Source: Dehalococcoidales bacterium (GTDB lineage: Bacteria; Chloroflexota; Dehalococcoidia; Dehalococcoidales; CSSed11-197). From it: a DNA stretch of 12,091 nucleotides. The notes below the pieces were generated by a model. That model did no database searches. It was not told the DNA's origin and was given only the letters and a program-made list of their open reading frames with translations. Location: positions 1-12,091 of the forward strand of contig JAQWDO010000019.1 in the NCBI GenBank assembly GCA_028705415.1, read 5' to 3'. The position numbers and the translations under genes were made by a program. Positions 5,367-12,091 of the stretch are shown here, in pieces. The stretch's first letter is position 1; each line of letters starts with the position of its first letter.

Positions 5367-6942
5367 GGCCAATGCCTATCTTTTAAAGGGCGCTGCAATA
5401 CTGGTTTGCACGATATGCCTGGCCTGTGCTGTTCTTCCTGCATGTTCCCCCGGCGGTCAAATCACCGAGGAGAGTACGCCAACTGACAAATTCGAACAAA
5501 TGGACGCCCTGGTTGCAAAATTCATGACAGAAGACTCCATTCCGGGGGTTTCGGTGGTTGTAGTCAAAGAAGACGAAACTGTTTATGCAAAAGGCTACGG
5601 TATTACCAGTATAGATGATCCCAAACCGGTTGATGAAAATACCCTGTTTGTTCTCGCCAGCGTATCCAAGTCATTTACCGCTCTCGGTGTGCTGCTTTTA
5701 AGAGATGGTGGCATAATTGATATTGATAAACCAGTTGTATACTATGTGCCTGATTTTTCGCTTTCAGATACAACAGCTTCATCCAAAATAACCATCCGCC
5801 ATCTTCTCACCCACACAAGCGGCATTCCGGGTTCACTGGCCGAACCTCAAGGCTATTTTGATGGCCCTGATGCCATGGCTGAAATGGTCAGTGACCTGGG
5901 GGGCCTCAGTCTGAACAATCCTCCCGGGGATACTTTCGAATACTCCAATCTGAATTACTTCCTGCTGGGTGCAGTCGTAGAAGCAGCCACCGGACAGACT
6001 TTTGAAAATTATATGGAAAAAGCAGTGTTCGAACCGCTCGGCCTCAACCGAACAACGCTTGATCCAGCCCAGGCTGAAGCCTGGGGAAGGGCTTACGGTC
6101 ATCAGCCGGTTTTTGGCCAGGTAGTTCAACGCAGCATGCCTGTTTTCCGCAGCGCCCTTCCCGCCGGTTGGGTGATGAGTAATGCCAGAGATATGGGACG
6201 CTGGCTTAGCCTGTTTTTAAACGGAGGAACACTGGATGGTGAACAGGTAGTAAAAAGTGAAACCATCGAAGAAATGCTTACGCCTGCTACATATTACCGC
6301 AAAGATGGGCACAAGGTTGGTTACGGTATGGGGTGGCTGGTGGATACAGGCTCAAACGGTATCAAGCGCATATGGCACGGTGGAGATACTCCCAGTTTCC
6401 TTGCAGACATGATGCTGCTGCCTGATTATTCCACCGGGATAACCGTTATACTCAACAGCCAGACGAGCACCAGGGGTCACCTTCTGGCTCCGGGTCTGGC
6501 CAATTTATTCCTGGATATTGAGATGGATCAGCTTTCTTCGCCATGGTGGGCACACTGGAAAACCATAGATTCTTTTTCTTTTGGCCTTTTCAGTATTTGT
6601 TTTATACTACTGGCAGGACTGGCAATATTTATATGGCGCCTGGTGTGTAAAATACGTTGCCGGCAATACACATTTTTCAAGCCTCACATACCGGCAACAT
6701 GGCTGCCGAAAAAGCTGATGGTCCTGTACAACATCCCGCTTGCAGCTTATTGCCTGCTTATTGCCGTCGGATATGTTGTTTTTAAACTGGTTTATGGATA
6801 TAACATATTCAAGGTGATTGGTGACACGCTTCTGGTAGCTCCCCCCAGCATTTGGGCAGCGGGAATATCTGTACTTGGCATGATTGCCCTGTGGTCATTA
6901 ACCCTGTCAACCGTAACCATAATCGTCAGGCGCAACCATTAA
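5329..6942 (+). CDS. Lipoprotein serine hydrolase, beta-lactamase/DD-peptidase fold, with C-terminal membrane segments
   Basis: A 537-residue protein of the serine beta-lactamase-like family (class C beta-lactamase, DD-carboxypeptidase and esterase relatives). The hydrophobic stretch 18-37 ends in LPAC, a lipobox placing the lipid-modified cysteine at C39; the proline at -2 is less usual. The catalytic domain (about 54-395) has S111-x2-K114 (SVSK), Y205-S-N207 and H350-G-G352, the three active-site motifs. HLLTHTSGIPG (158-168) and PPGDTFEYSN are also typical. After it come three likely membrane helices, near 416-438, 463-487 and 506-533. The protein would thus be anchored at both ends, with the enzyme outside the membrane. 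The GTG start at 5329 has AAGGA seven bases upstream and overlaps pyrD by 38 nt; no other start keeps the signal sequence. Substrate unknown: cell-wall peptide, ester or beta-lactam are all possible. Confidence 0.88.
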   Translation: MWKKLKAAPASSKANAYLLKGAAILVCTICLACAVLPACSPGGQITEESTPTDKFEQMDALVAKFMTEDSIPGVSVVVVKEDETVYAKGYGITSIDDPKPVDENTLFVLASVSKSFTALGVLLLRDGGIIDIDKPVVYYVPDFSLSDTTASSKITIRHLLTHTSGIPGSLAEPQGYFDGPDAMAEMVSDLGGLSLNNPPGDTFEYSNLNYFLLGAVVEAATGQTFENYMEKAVFEPLGLNRTTLDPAQAEAWGRAYGHQPVFGQVVQRSMPVFRSALPAGWVMSNARDMGRWLSLFLNGGTLDGEQVVKSETIEEMLTPATYYRKDGHKVGYGMGWLVDTGSNGIKRIWHGGDTPSFLADMMLLPDYSTGITVILNSQTSTRGHLLAPGLANLFLDIEMDQLSSPWWAHWKTIDSFSFGLFSICFILLAGLAIFIWRLVCKIRCRQYTFFKPHIPATWLPKKLMVLYNIPLAAYCLLIAVGYVVFKLVYGYNIFKVIGDTLLVAPPSIWAAGISVLGMIALWSLTLSTVTIIVRRNH

Positions 6943-6962
6943 AGCATAGCCCAAACTAATCC

Positions 6963-6977
6963 GGCAAACTGTTTGCC
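6963..6977. repeat. GGCAAA-CTG-TTTGCC perfect inverted repeat
   Basis: Six-base perfect arms around three bases, 20 nt after the hydrolase stop. No T-run follows, so it is not a standard intrinsic terminator. Its right arm overlaps the -35 of the gatC promoter, so it could instead be an operator or an mRNA 3' end structure for the upstream operon. Confidence 0.45.
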
Positions 6978-7001
6978 CCTCCAATATCCGGGTGATATAC
7001 T
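6973..7001 (+). promoter_or_regulatory. Candidate gatCA promoter with extended -10
   Basis: TTGCCC (6973-6978), 17 bases, then TATACT (6996-7001), preceded by TG at 6993-6994 to give an extended -10 (TGATATACT). The hexamers match consensus at four and five of six positions. Transcription would start near 7008, leaving a leader of about 17 bases that holds the GGAGG of gatC. This is the best-looking promoter in the window. Confidence 0.6.
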
Positions 7002-7024
7002 TTAGGCGTATACGGAGGTATGAA

Positions 7025-7315
7025 TTGAAACTGAACCGCGAAGAAGTACTCCATATCGCAAGGCTGGCCAGAGTTGGACTTACTGAAGATGAGATTGATA
7101 CATTCTCCATCCAGCTCTCCAATATTCTGGAAAATTTTGAGGTATTAAACCAGATAGATACTGCCGGTATTCCGCCAACCGCACAGCCCAACATGCTCAA
7201 TACAGTGATAAAAGACGACCTGGTTAAACCCTCCCTGGAAAGAGAAGATGCTCTGGCAAACGCTCCCTCCAGAGATGGGGAATTCATTAAAATCCGCCCG
7301 GTACTGGAAAAATAA
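7025..7315 (+). CDS. gatC: Asp/Glu-tRNA amidotransferase subunit C
   Basis: Small subunit of GatCAB, which converts Glu-tRNA-Gln (and often Asp-tRNA-Asn) to the amidated forms. From TTG at 7025 it has 96 residues, the usual length. MKLNREEVLHIARLARVGL is the classic GatC N-terminus, and DGEFIKIRPVLE near the end is the conserved C-terminal signature. It acts as a belt that helps hold GatA and GatB together. TTG has GGAGG six bases upstream. The frame extends up to GTG at 6992, but that adds 11 basic residues unlike the family and lies inside the promoter. An ATG at 7020 is one base after the Shine-Dalgarno site and reads ATG-AAT-TGA, so it is not used. gatA follows after 30 nt; gatB is not in the window. 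Confidence 0.94.
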   Translation: MKLNREEVLHIARLARVGLTEDEIDTFSIQLSNILENFEVLNQIDTAGIPPTAQPNMLNTVIKDDLVKPSLEREDALANAPSRDGEFIKIRPVLEK

Positions 7316-7345
7316 CCCGGCTTTAATAATCTAACAGGAGAAAGT

Positions 7346-8809
7346 TTGAACCAGCTAGATAATTTAACTGTTGCCCAGGCTCACCAGCTATTGAAAAAAC
7401 GCGAGGTATCATCGACAGATCTGACCAGTGCATACATTGAACGTGTCGAAAAGTTAGAAAGCCATGTCCAGGCGCTCGTCACCCGCACTGCTGAAGTTGC
7501 CATGCAGCAGGCAGCCAGGGCTGATGAACGTATTGCCAGAGGTGATATCCAGCCGCTCACCGGGATTCCCGGCATCATCAAGGATGTTATCTGCACAAAA
7601 GGAATCCGCACCACCTGCTCTTCCAAAATGCTTGAAAACTTTATACCGCCTTATAATGCCGCGGTTATTGAACGCCTGCAGGCAGCCGGCATGGTAATGA
7701 TGGGTAAAGCCAATATGGACGAATTCGCCATGGGCTCCTCCAATGAAAACTCGGCCTTTTTCCCCACTCGCAACCCGTGGGATATCACTCGTGTGCCCGG
7801 TGGCTCCAGCGGCGGTTCAGCCGCATCGGTTGCTGCTGGAGAGGCGTTGTATTCACTCGGCTCCGATACCGGCGGAAGCATCCGCCTTCCGGCCAGTTTT
7901 TGTAACCTGGTCGGCCTCAAACCAACTTATGGAAGAGTAAGTCGCTACGGTTTGGTAGCATTTGCCAGCTCTCTGGACCAAATTGGGCCTTTTGCCCGAA
8001 CAGTTACAGATACAGCACTGGTCTTTTCGACCATAGCCGGCTACGATGAACGTGATTCCACCTCGGTCAACATAGAGGCAGATAATTTCACCAGTTGCCT
8101 TGACGGTGATATTCGCGGAATGAAAATAGGTGTTCCCGGGGAATATTTCGTCGAAGGTATGCAGCCAGGGGTAAAAAAAGCTGTAGAAGATGCCATAAAC
8201 AAGCTTGAAGAACTGGGTGCAGTTGTAGACAGATCGGTGAGCCTTCCTTCTACACCTTATGCGCTGGCCGTCTATTATATACTGGCCCCGTCAGAAGCTT
8301 CTGCCAATCTGGCACGTTACGATGGAGTAAAATACGGTTATGTCTATCCCGATTCGGAAAATATGTGGGAGGTAATGGAAAAAACCCGCGAGTTTGGTTT
8401 TGGGCCTGAGGTAAAACGCCGCATCATGCTCGGTACCTATGCCTTGAGCGCCGGGTACTATGATGCCTATTACCTTAAAGCTCAAAAGGTGCGTACCATT
8501 ATCTGCCGCGAGTTTTCCGGCGCGTTTGAAAAGTACGATGCCCTGGTAACACCAACTGCCCCGTGTATAGCCTTTAAAATGGGAGAGAAACTGGATGATC
8601 CCCTGCAGATGTACCTTACCGATGTATGCACACTTCCTGTTAACATCGCCGGTATTCCAGCTATATCAATTCCGGCAGGTTTCTCCGAAGGTATGCCGGT
8701 AGGCCTCCAGATTATGGCAAAGCCTTTTGATGAAAAAACCCTTTTTAAAATAGGTTATGCTTACGAACAGGCTACTGACTGGCACAAACACATGCCCGCT
8801 CTAGCGTAA
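7346..8809 (+). CDS. gatA: Asp/Glu-tRNA amidotransferase subunit A
   Basis: Glutaminase subunit of GatCAB: it releases ammonia from glutamine (or asparagine) for use by GatB on misacylated tRNA. 487 residues, full length. It is an amidase-signature enzyme with the Ser-cisSer-Lys triad at K79 (GIIKD), S154 (in PGGSSGGS, 151-158) and S178 (in GSDTGGSIR, 172-180). These positions equal those known for the Staphylococcus aureus enzyme. NMDEFAMGSSNENSAF (123-138) and GLKPTYGRVSRYGL are also family hallmarks. The start is TTG at 7346 with AGGAG five bases upstream; the resulting N-terminus aligns in length with the family. It lies 30 nt after gatC, in one operon. With GluRS on the other strand, the indirect Gln-tRNA pathway needs only gatB, which must lie elsewhere. 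Confidence 0.97.
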   Translation: MNQLDNLTVAQAHQLLKKREVSSTDLTSAYIERVEKLESHVQALVTRTAEVAMQQAARADERIARGDIQPLTGIPGIIKDVICTKGIRTTCSSKMLENFIPPYNAAVIERLQAAGMVMMGKANMDEFAMGSSNENSAFFPTRNPWDITRVPGGSSGGSAASVAAGEALYSLGSDTGGSIRLPASFCNLVGLKPTYGRVSRYGLVAFASSLDQIGPFARTVTDTALVFSTIAGYDERDSTSVNIEADNFTSCLDGDIRGMKIGVPGEYFVEGMQPGVKKAVEDAINKLEELGAVVDRSVSLPSTPYALAVYYILAPSEASANLARYDGVKYGYVYPDSENMWEVMEKTREFGFGPEVKRRIMLGTYALSAGYYDAYYLKAQKVRTIICREFSGAFEKYDALVTPTAPCIAFKMGEKLDDPLQMYLTDVCTLPVNIAGIPAISIPAGFSEGMPVGLQIMAKPFDEKTLFKIGYAYEQATDWHKHMPALA

Positions 8810-8852
8810 TAACTTTCCAAAATCATGGTAAAGGCAGTGTCGCAAGAAGCCA

Positions 8853-9776
8853 ATGATCGAAATAAAAAATCTGACAAAAAAATTTAAAAGTACCCTGGCG
8901 GTTGATGACATCAGCCTTAAAATAAGTGAGGGCGAAGTGTTTGGCTGCCTGGGCCACAACGGTGCCGGAAAGACTACCACCATGCGCCTCATACTGGGCT
9001 TGCTGCGCCCAACCTCCGGTACAGCTCACGTGTGGGAAAAACCGCTAAGCCAGAATCCGCACCTCCGTCGTAAAGTCGGAGTGCTGCTTGAAAATGACGG
9101 GCTATATGAAAACCTTTCCGGTGAAGATAACCTTGATTACTACGCCAGATTGTATGAAATACCAGACCGCAAGAACCGGGTATCATCGCTGCTTGAGTAC
9201 ACCGGTCTTGACACGCGCAGAAAAGATAAAGTCGGCACTTATTCGAGGGGAATGCGGCGCAAGATTGGCCTGGCGCGCTCTATTCTGCATTATCCATCAG
9301 TACTTCTTCTGGACGAACCCTCCGCAGGACTTGATCCAGAAGTCCAGAAAATGGTGAGGGATCTCATACTCAACCTTGCCAGGGAACAGAAGATACTCAT
9401 TTTACTCAATTCCCATGACCTCGACGAAGTAGAACGCATCTGTGACCGCATTGCGATTCTCCAGCGCGGCAGGGTGATTGCCTGTGATTCGATTAAAAAT
9501 CTGCGCTCGGCTTCCAGTGAACCCGGGGTTGAAATAGTCCTGGACGGAGAAGAAGATCCCGACATGGCTGTAAGGGTGATCGAATCAGTCGAATATGTAG
9601 AAAGAATTGCCCTTGCAAACGGCAAAATAAGGGTGGTTTTTAAAAAGGGAAAATCCCCGGACCTTTTGCCAGCCCTGGTCAATGCCGGTATCCGGGTAAG
9701 TGAAATCAGCCGAACCAGCCGCTCCCTGGAAGATATTTACCTCGAAATCATACACAGGGAGGAAAGGCAAAAATGA
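8853..9776 (+). CDS. ABC-2 type transporter ATP-binding protein
   Basis: Cytoplasmic ATPase of a CcmA/NatA/DrrA-type exporter, 307 residues. Walker A is GHNGAGKT at 34-41, the signature loop is YSRGM at 130-134 (a common variant of LSGGQ in this subfamily), Walker B is VLLLDE at 150-155, followed by the D-loop (SAGLD), and the H-loop histidine is H188 in NSHD. The Q-loop region reads GVLLENDGLY (76-85). A C-terminal extension of about 90 residues beyond the NBD is typical of drug, antibiotic or Na+ efflux members. It begins 43 nt after gatA with no clear Shine-Dalgarno site (only AAGAAG nearby), so expression may depend on read-through or be weak. Its stop overlaps the start of the permease gene as ATGA, so the two are translationally coupled. 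The substrate is unknown. Confidence 0.93.
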   Translation: MIEIKNLTKKFKSTLAVDDISLKISEGEVFGCLGHNGAGKTTTMRLILGLLRPTSGTAHVWEKPLSQNPHLRRKVGVLLENDGLYENLSGEDNLDYYARLYEIPDRKNRVSSLLEYTGLDTRRKDKVGTYSRGMRRKIGLARSILHYPSVLLLDEPSAGLDPEVQKMVRDLILNLAREQKILILLNSHDLDEVERICDRIAILQRGRVIACDSIKNLRSASSEPGVEIVLDGEEDPDMAVRVIESVEYVERIALANGKIRVVFKKGKSPDLLPALVNAGIRVSEISRTSRSLEDIYLEIIHREERQK

Positions 9777-10477
9777 CAATTTGCATGGTTATTGCTCGCA
9801 AGGAGATAAGAGAACTGCTTGCCAATCGTAATACAATGCTTACCTCTCTGGGAGTCGCGCTGGTTTTTGCCGTAATATACGGTTTGAGTTTAACCGAAGA
9901 GGGCTCCATCGGCGGGGCGATATCAGTCGATGGTACTTTATTTTTCCTGTCCATAATGCTGGGAGTATTTATGGCATACTCTTTGACCGGGCACGTATTT
10001 TACAAGGAAAAAACCGACCGGATTATCGAAACCCTGCTGACAAGCCCGGCAACACTGCGCCAGATCTGGCTTGGAAAAGTGCTTGCGGTCGGCGCAGTCT
10101 CCTATGTTCTGGCCTTGATCGCCGTAGCGGTGCTGCTACTTATTACCGCGATTCGCAACCAGGGGATTGTACTGCCTGGAGCTCCGGTTATTTTCCACAT
10201 ATTTTTAGTGGTACCGGTTTTTATAGCCGCCTTTGTCGGATTGAACGGAGTAGCTCAGTTAGCACTGGGAATGAAGGAAAACCGCCTGCTCGGTTTTATA
10301 ATATTTATACCTCTTTTTGCCGGCCTCTATGGTTTGGGGTTCAGCATAGGGGCAGTTACTACCATAACATGGCTTTATTCGGGGCTTGTGCTGGCCGGAG
10401 CTTTGTTGCTTTTAGTTCTGGCTGCTTTTATTGTTCGCTTTTTATCTACCGAAAGAATAGTTACTTCTCTGGGTTAA
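9773..10477 (+). CDS. ABC-2 type transporter permease
   Basis: A 234-residue membrane protein forming the pore partner of the preceding ATPase. Six hydrophobic segments lie near 22-40, 56-76, 103-127, 137-160, 172-195 and 199-224. Between the second and third is FYKEKTDRIIETLLTSP (76-92), then WLGK (99-102), the cytoplasmic coupling motif of ABC-2 permeases. The N-terminal IARKEIRELLANRN is also typical. At 234 residues it is on the short side and lacks a large external domain, like the DrrB/NatB-type minimal permeases. The start ATG overlaps the ATPase stop (ATGA), and GGAAAGG lies just upstream. The pair probably works as a dimer of each subunit. Antibiotic, lipid, peptide or ion export are all possible, and nothing nearby tells which. 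Confidence 0.9.
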   Translation: MTICMVIARKEIRELLANRNTMLTSLGVALVFAVIYGLSLTEEGSIGGAISVDGTLFFLSIMLGVFMAYSLTGHVFYKEKTDRIIETLLTSPATLRQIWLGKVLAVGAVSYVLALIAVAVLLLITAIRNQGIVLPGAPVIFHIFLVVPVFIAAFVGLNGVAQLALGMKENRLLGFIIFIPLFAGLYGLGFSIGAVTTITWLYSGLVLAGALLLLVLAAFIVRFLSTERIVTSLG

Positions 10478-10481
10478 TATC

Positions 10482-10490
10482 TGCTAAAAT
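10482..10490 (+). promoter_or_regulatory. Possible extended -10 upstream of the Lrp/AsnC gene
   Basis: TG-C-TAAAAT, five of six matches to TATAAT with the TG extension, 43 bases before the ATG. The only -35 at a normal distance (TTACTT at 10461) is poor. It would let the regulator-aminotransferase pair be transcribed apart from the ABC genes. Confidence 0.3.
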
Positions 10491-10533
10491 AAAACAAATT
10501 TTTCCTGTTGTTCTTTTTTATTGAGGTGCTGGA

Positions 10534-11016
10534 ATGTTAAACAAGGTATTAAGATTGCTGGAAGATGATGGCCGCCTGACTCCGGAACAGATCGCTACGA
10601 TGCTGGGCTCGGAAACTGCTGAAGTAAAACAGCTTATCAGCCAGGCAGAAAAAGACGGTTTGATACTTAAATACAAGGCAGTTGTCAATTGGGATAAAAT
10701 CGCCGAAGAACAGGTTTGGGCTATTATTGAAGTCCGTGTTACCCCGCAAATGAAAGCCGGCTTCGACGCAATCGCCGAACGGATTTACCAGTTCCCGGAA
10801 GCAAGAACTGTGATGCTTGTTTCAGGCACCTATGATCTGGCTATTATCGTAACCGCCCGAAATATGCACGAAGTTGCAAGCTTCGTTACTCACCGGCTGG
10901 CACCAATTGAAGGAGTACAGGGAACCACTACCCATTTCCTTTTAAAACGCTACAAGGAAGATGGTGTTGTTCTGGATGATAAAAATAAAGGTATGCGCCA
11001 GCAAGTTGTTCTTTAA
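10534..11016 (+). CDS. Lrp/AsnC-family transcriptional regulator
   Basis: A 160-residue DNA-binding regulator. Residues 1-50 form the winged helix-turn-helix (LTPEQIATMLGSETAEVKQL as the helix pair, then EKDGLILKYKAVVNWDKI as the wing and linker). Residues about 62-137 form the RAM/ligand-binding domain, with GTYD (98-101) as the conserved effector-site turn. Such proteins are octamers or dimers that sense amino acids. The last 20 residues are a charged tail. The ATG start has GAGG seven bases upstream. A class I/II aminotransferase follows 24 nt later. The order matches alaR-alaT of B. subtilis, where the regulator controls the transaminase, so I infer local control of amino acid transamination. 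The ligand itself is not readable from the sequence. Confidence 0.92.
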   Translation: MLNKVLRLLEDDGRLTPEQIATMLGSETAEVKQLISQAEKDGLILKYKAVVNWDKIAEEQVWAIIEVRVTPQMKAGFDAIAERIYQFPEARTVMLVSGTYDLAIIVTARNMHEVASFVTHRLAPIEGVQGTTTHFLLKRYKEDGVVLDDKNKGMRQQVVL

Positions 11017-11040
11017 GTAACTGCAGGGGAGAATATTCCG

Positions 11041-12091
11041 GTGACGATAAACTCAAAAATACAGGGTATTGATTATTCCAACCGCCTCGCCCGTCGGGTT
11101 GGAGATATTGCACCTTCGGGAATACGCAAATTCTTCGACCTGCTGGCTTCAATGGATGGAGTTATTTCCCTCGGTATAGGAGAACCGGATTATCCCACGC
11201 CATTCCATATACGTGAAGCAGCCATCTCCTCAATTGAAGATGGTTTTACCATGTATACATCCAATACCGGAATTCCGGAGTTGCGACAGGAGCTTTCAAA
11301 ACACCTGAAAACCTCTTACAATCTCGATTATAATCCAGATTCACAGGTTTTGATCACGGTTGGCGTAAGCGAGGCGATGGACCTGGCTGCGCGGGCACTG
11401 TTGGACCCGGGTGATGAAGTTCTCATTCCCGACCCATGCTATGTTTCGTATTCAGCCTGCGTGGCGCTCGCCGGTGGCATTCCTGTAATGATACCAACCC
11501 GAGAGGAAGACCGGTTTGAAATTTCAGCTGAGGGCATCGAGCCTTTGATCAGCAGTAGAACCAAGGCAATTCTTATCGGTTATCCTGCCAACCCTACCGG
11601 TACGGTCATGCCGCGCAAAAAACTTGAAGATATCGTAAATCTGGCTCGCCGTCGTGGCCTGATTGTTATTTCGGATGAAATTTATTCTCGCCTTGTGTAC
11701 GGGTGCGAACATACCTGCATAGCCACTTTACCGGGCGCGTATGAAAATACAGTTTTTCTGGGCGGATTTTCCAAAGAATATGCCATGACCGGCTGGCGTA
11801 TAGGTTATGCAGTTGGCCCATCGAGCATTATTGCTGCTATGACCAAGATCCACCAGTATACCATCATGTGTGCTCCCACAATGAGCCAGGTGGGCGCAAT
11901 TGAAGCTCTCAGAAACGGGGAGAAGAGCGCGGATGAAATGGTGGCAGATTATAACAGGCGGCGCCTGGTGATGGTAAAGGGATTATGTGATATCGGCCTC
12001 TCTTGTTTCAAGCCACAGGGAGCCTTCTACGTATTTCCTTCCATCAAAACCACCGGTATGTCAAGCGAAGAATTTGCCCATGCCCTGCTGA
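11041..12091 (+). CDS. Class I/II PLP aminotransferase, 3' end cut by the window
   Basis: About 350 codons of a pyridoxal-phosphate aminotransferase, open to the last base, so the C-terminal 30-40 residues are missing. Hallmarks of fold type I are present: SLGIGEPDYPTP near residue 45, YTSNTGIPELR, PANPTG (182-187, N184), D212 and Y215 in ISDEIYSR, and the Schiff-base lysine K245 in GGFSKEYAMTGWRIGY with R253 for the phosphate. QGAFYVFP near the end is also typical. The start is GTG at 11041 with GGGGAG nine bases upstream, 24 nt after the Lrp gene. It resembles B. subtilis AlaT (YugH) and related alanine/aspartate transaminases in motifs and context. I would not fix the amino acid: alanine, aspartate and aromatic donors are possible. 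Confidence 0.93.
   Translation, partial: MTINSKIQGIDYSNRLARRVGDIAPSGIRKFFDLLASMDGVISLGIGEPDYPTPFHIREAAISSIEDGFTMYTSNTGIPELRQELSKHLKTSYNLDYNPDSQVLITVGVSEAMDLAARALLDPGDEVLIPDPCYVSYSACVALAGGIPVMIPTREEDRFEISAEGIEPLISSRTKAILIGYPANPTGTVMPRKKLEDIVNLARRRGLIVISDEIYSRLVYGCEHTCIATLPGAYENTVFLGGFSKEYAMTGWRIGYAVGPSSIIAAMTKIHQYTIMCAPTMSQVGAIEALRNGEKSADEMVADYNRRRLVMVKGLCDIGLSCFKPQGAFYVFPSIKTTGMSSEEFAHALL

Noticed and set aside
8928..9107. Apparent loss of the Q-loop glutamine in the ABC ATPase (GVLLENDGLY)
   Set aside because: To my knowledge this variant is common in the drug-efflux subfamily of ABC-2 ATPases, and all other motifs are intact, so it is not evidence of inactivity.
10490..10520. Possible terminator before the Lrp gene (AACAA ... 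TTGTT then a T-rich run)
   Set aside because: The stem is only five A/T-rich pairs with a ten-base loop, too weak to call.
1..12091. Mobile elements, CRISPR arrays, defence genes
   Set aside because: No transposase, integrase, regularly spaced repeats or defence-type domains were found; all genes have ordinary housekeeping or transport assignments.

Overview
This 12.1-kb window is bacterial chromosome made up almost wholly of conserved housekeeping genes, packed tightly on two diverging transcription units. I see no transposase, integrase, phage gene, CRISPR array, tRNA or rRNA. The gene set suggests an anaerobic, possibly monoderm bacterium: a TraR/DksA-lspA-rluD block arranged as in Firmicutes, a class 1 dihydroorotate dehydrogenase, a PflX-type radical SAM protein, and GatCA for indirect aminoacylation. 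Firmicutes and Chloroflexota (Dehalococcoidia-like) are both possible; this is inference and the sequence read by eye cannot settle it.

Left arm (positions 1-4136, all on the minus strand, read right to left): a TraR/DksA zinc-finger protein, lspA (lipoprotein signal peptidase), an RluD-type pseudouridine synthase, an RDD-family membrane protein, gltX (glutamyl-tRNA synthetase), and the first 92 codons of a PflX-like radical SAM protein that runs off the window. Gaps are short (12-55 nt) or overlapping. A possible internal promoter sits in front of the RDD gene.

Centre (4137-4433): a divergent intergenic region of about 300 nt with a two-tier inverted repeat, a possible small ORF, and a pyrD promoter overlapped by GGTTG/CAACC-type repeats.

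Right arm (4434-12091, all plus strand): pyrD, overlapped by a lipoprotein of the serine beta-lactamase-like family with a membrane-anchored C-terminus; then, behind a good extended -10 promoter, gatC and gatA; an ABC-2 type exporter (ATPase plus permease, coupled by ATGA); and an Lrp/AsnC regulator followed by a class I/II aminotransferase cut by the window end, a pair resembling alaR-alaT of Bacillus subtilis.

Functional links: GluRS and GatCA can together make Gln-tRNA by the indirect route, although gatB is not here. LspA would process lipoproteins such as the pyrD-linked hydrolase. About half of the genes start with GTG or TTG, and several starts are decided only by the Shine-Dalgarno position. 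I found no convincing undescribed system. The regions most worth a second look are the pyrD/dksA divergent region and the pyrD-linked lipoprotein hydrolase.
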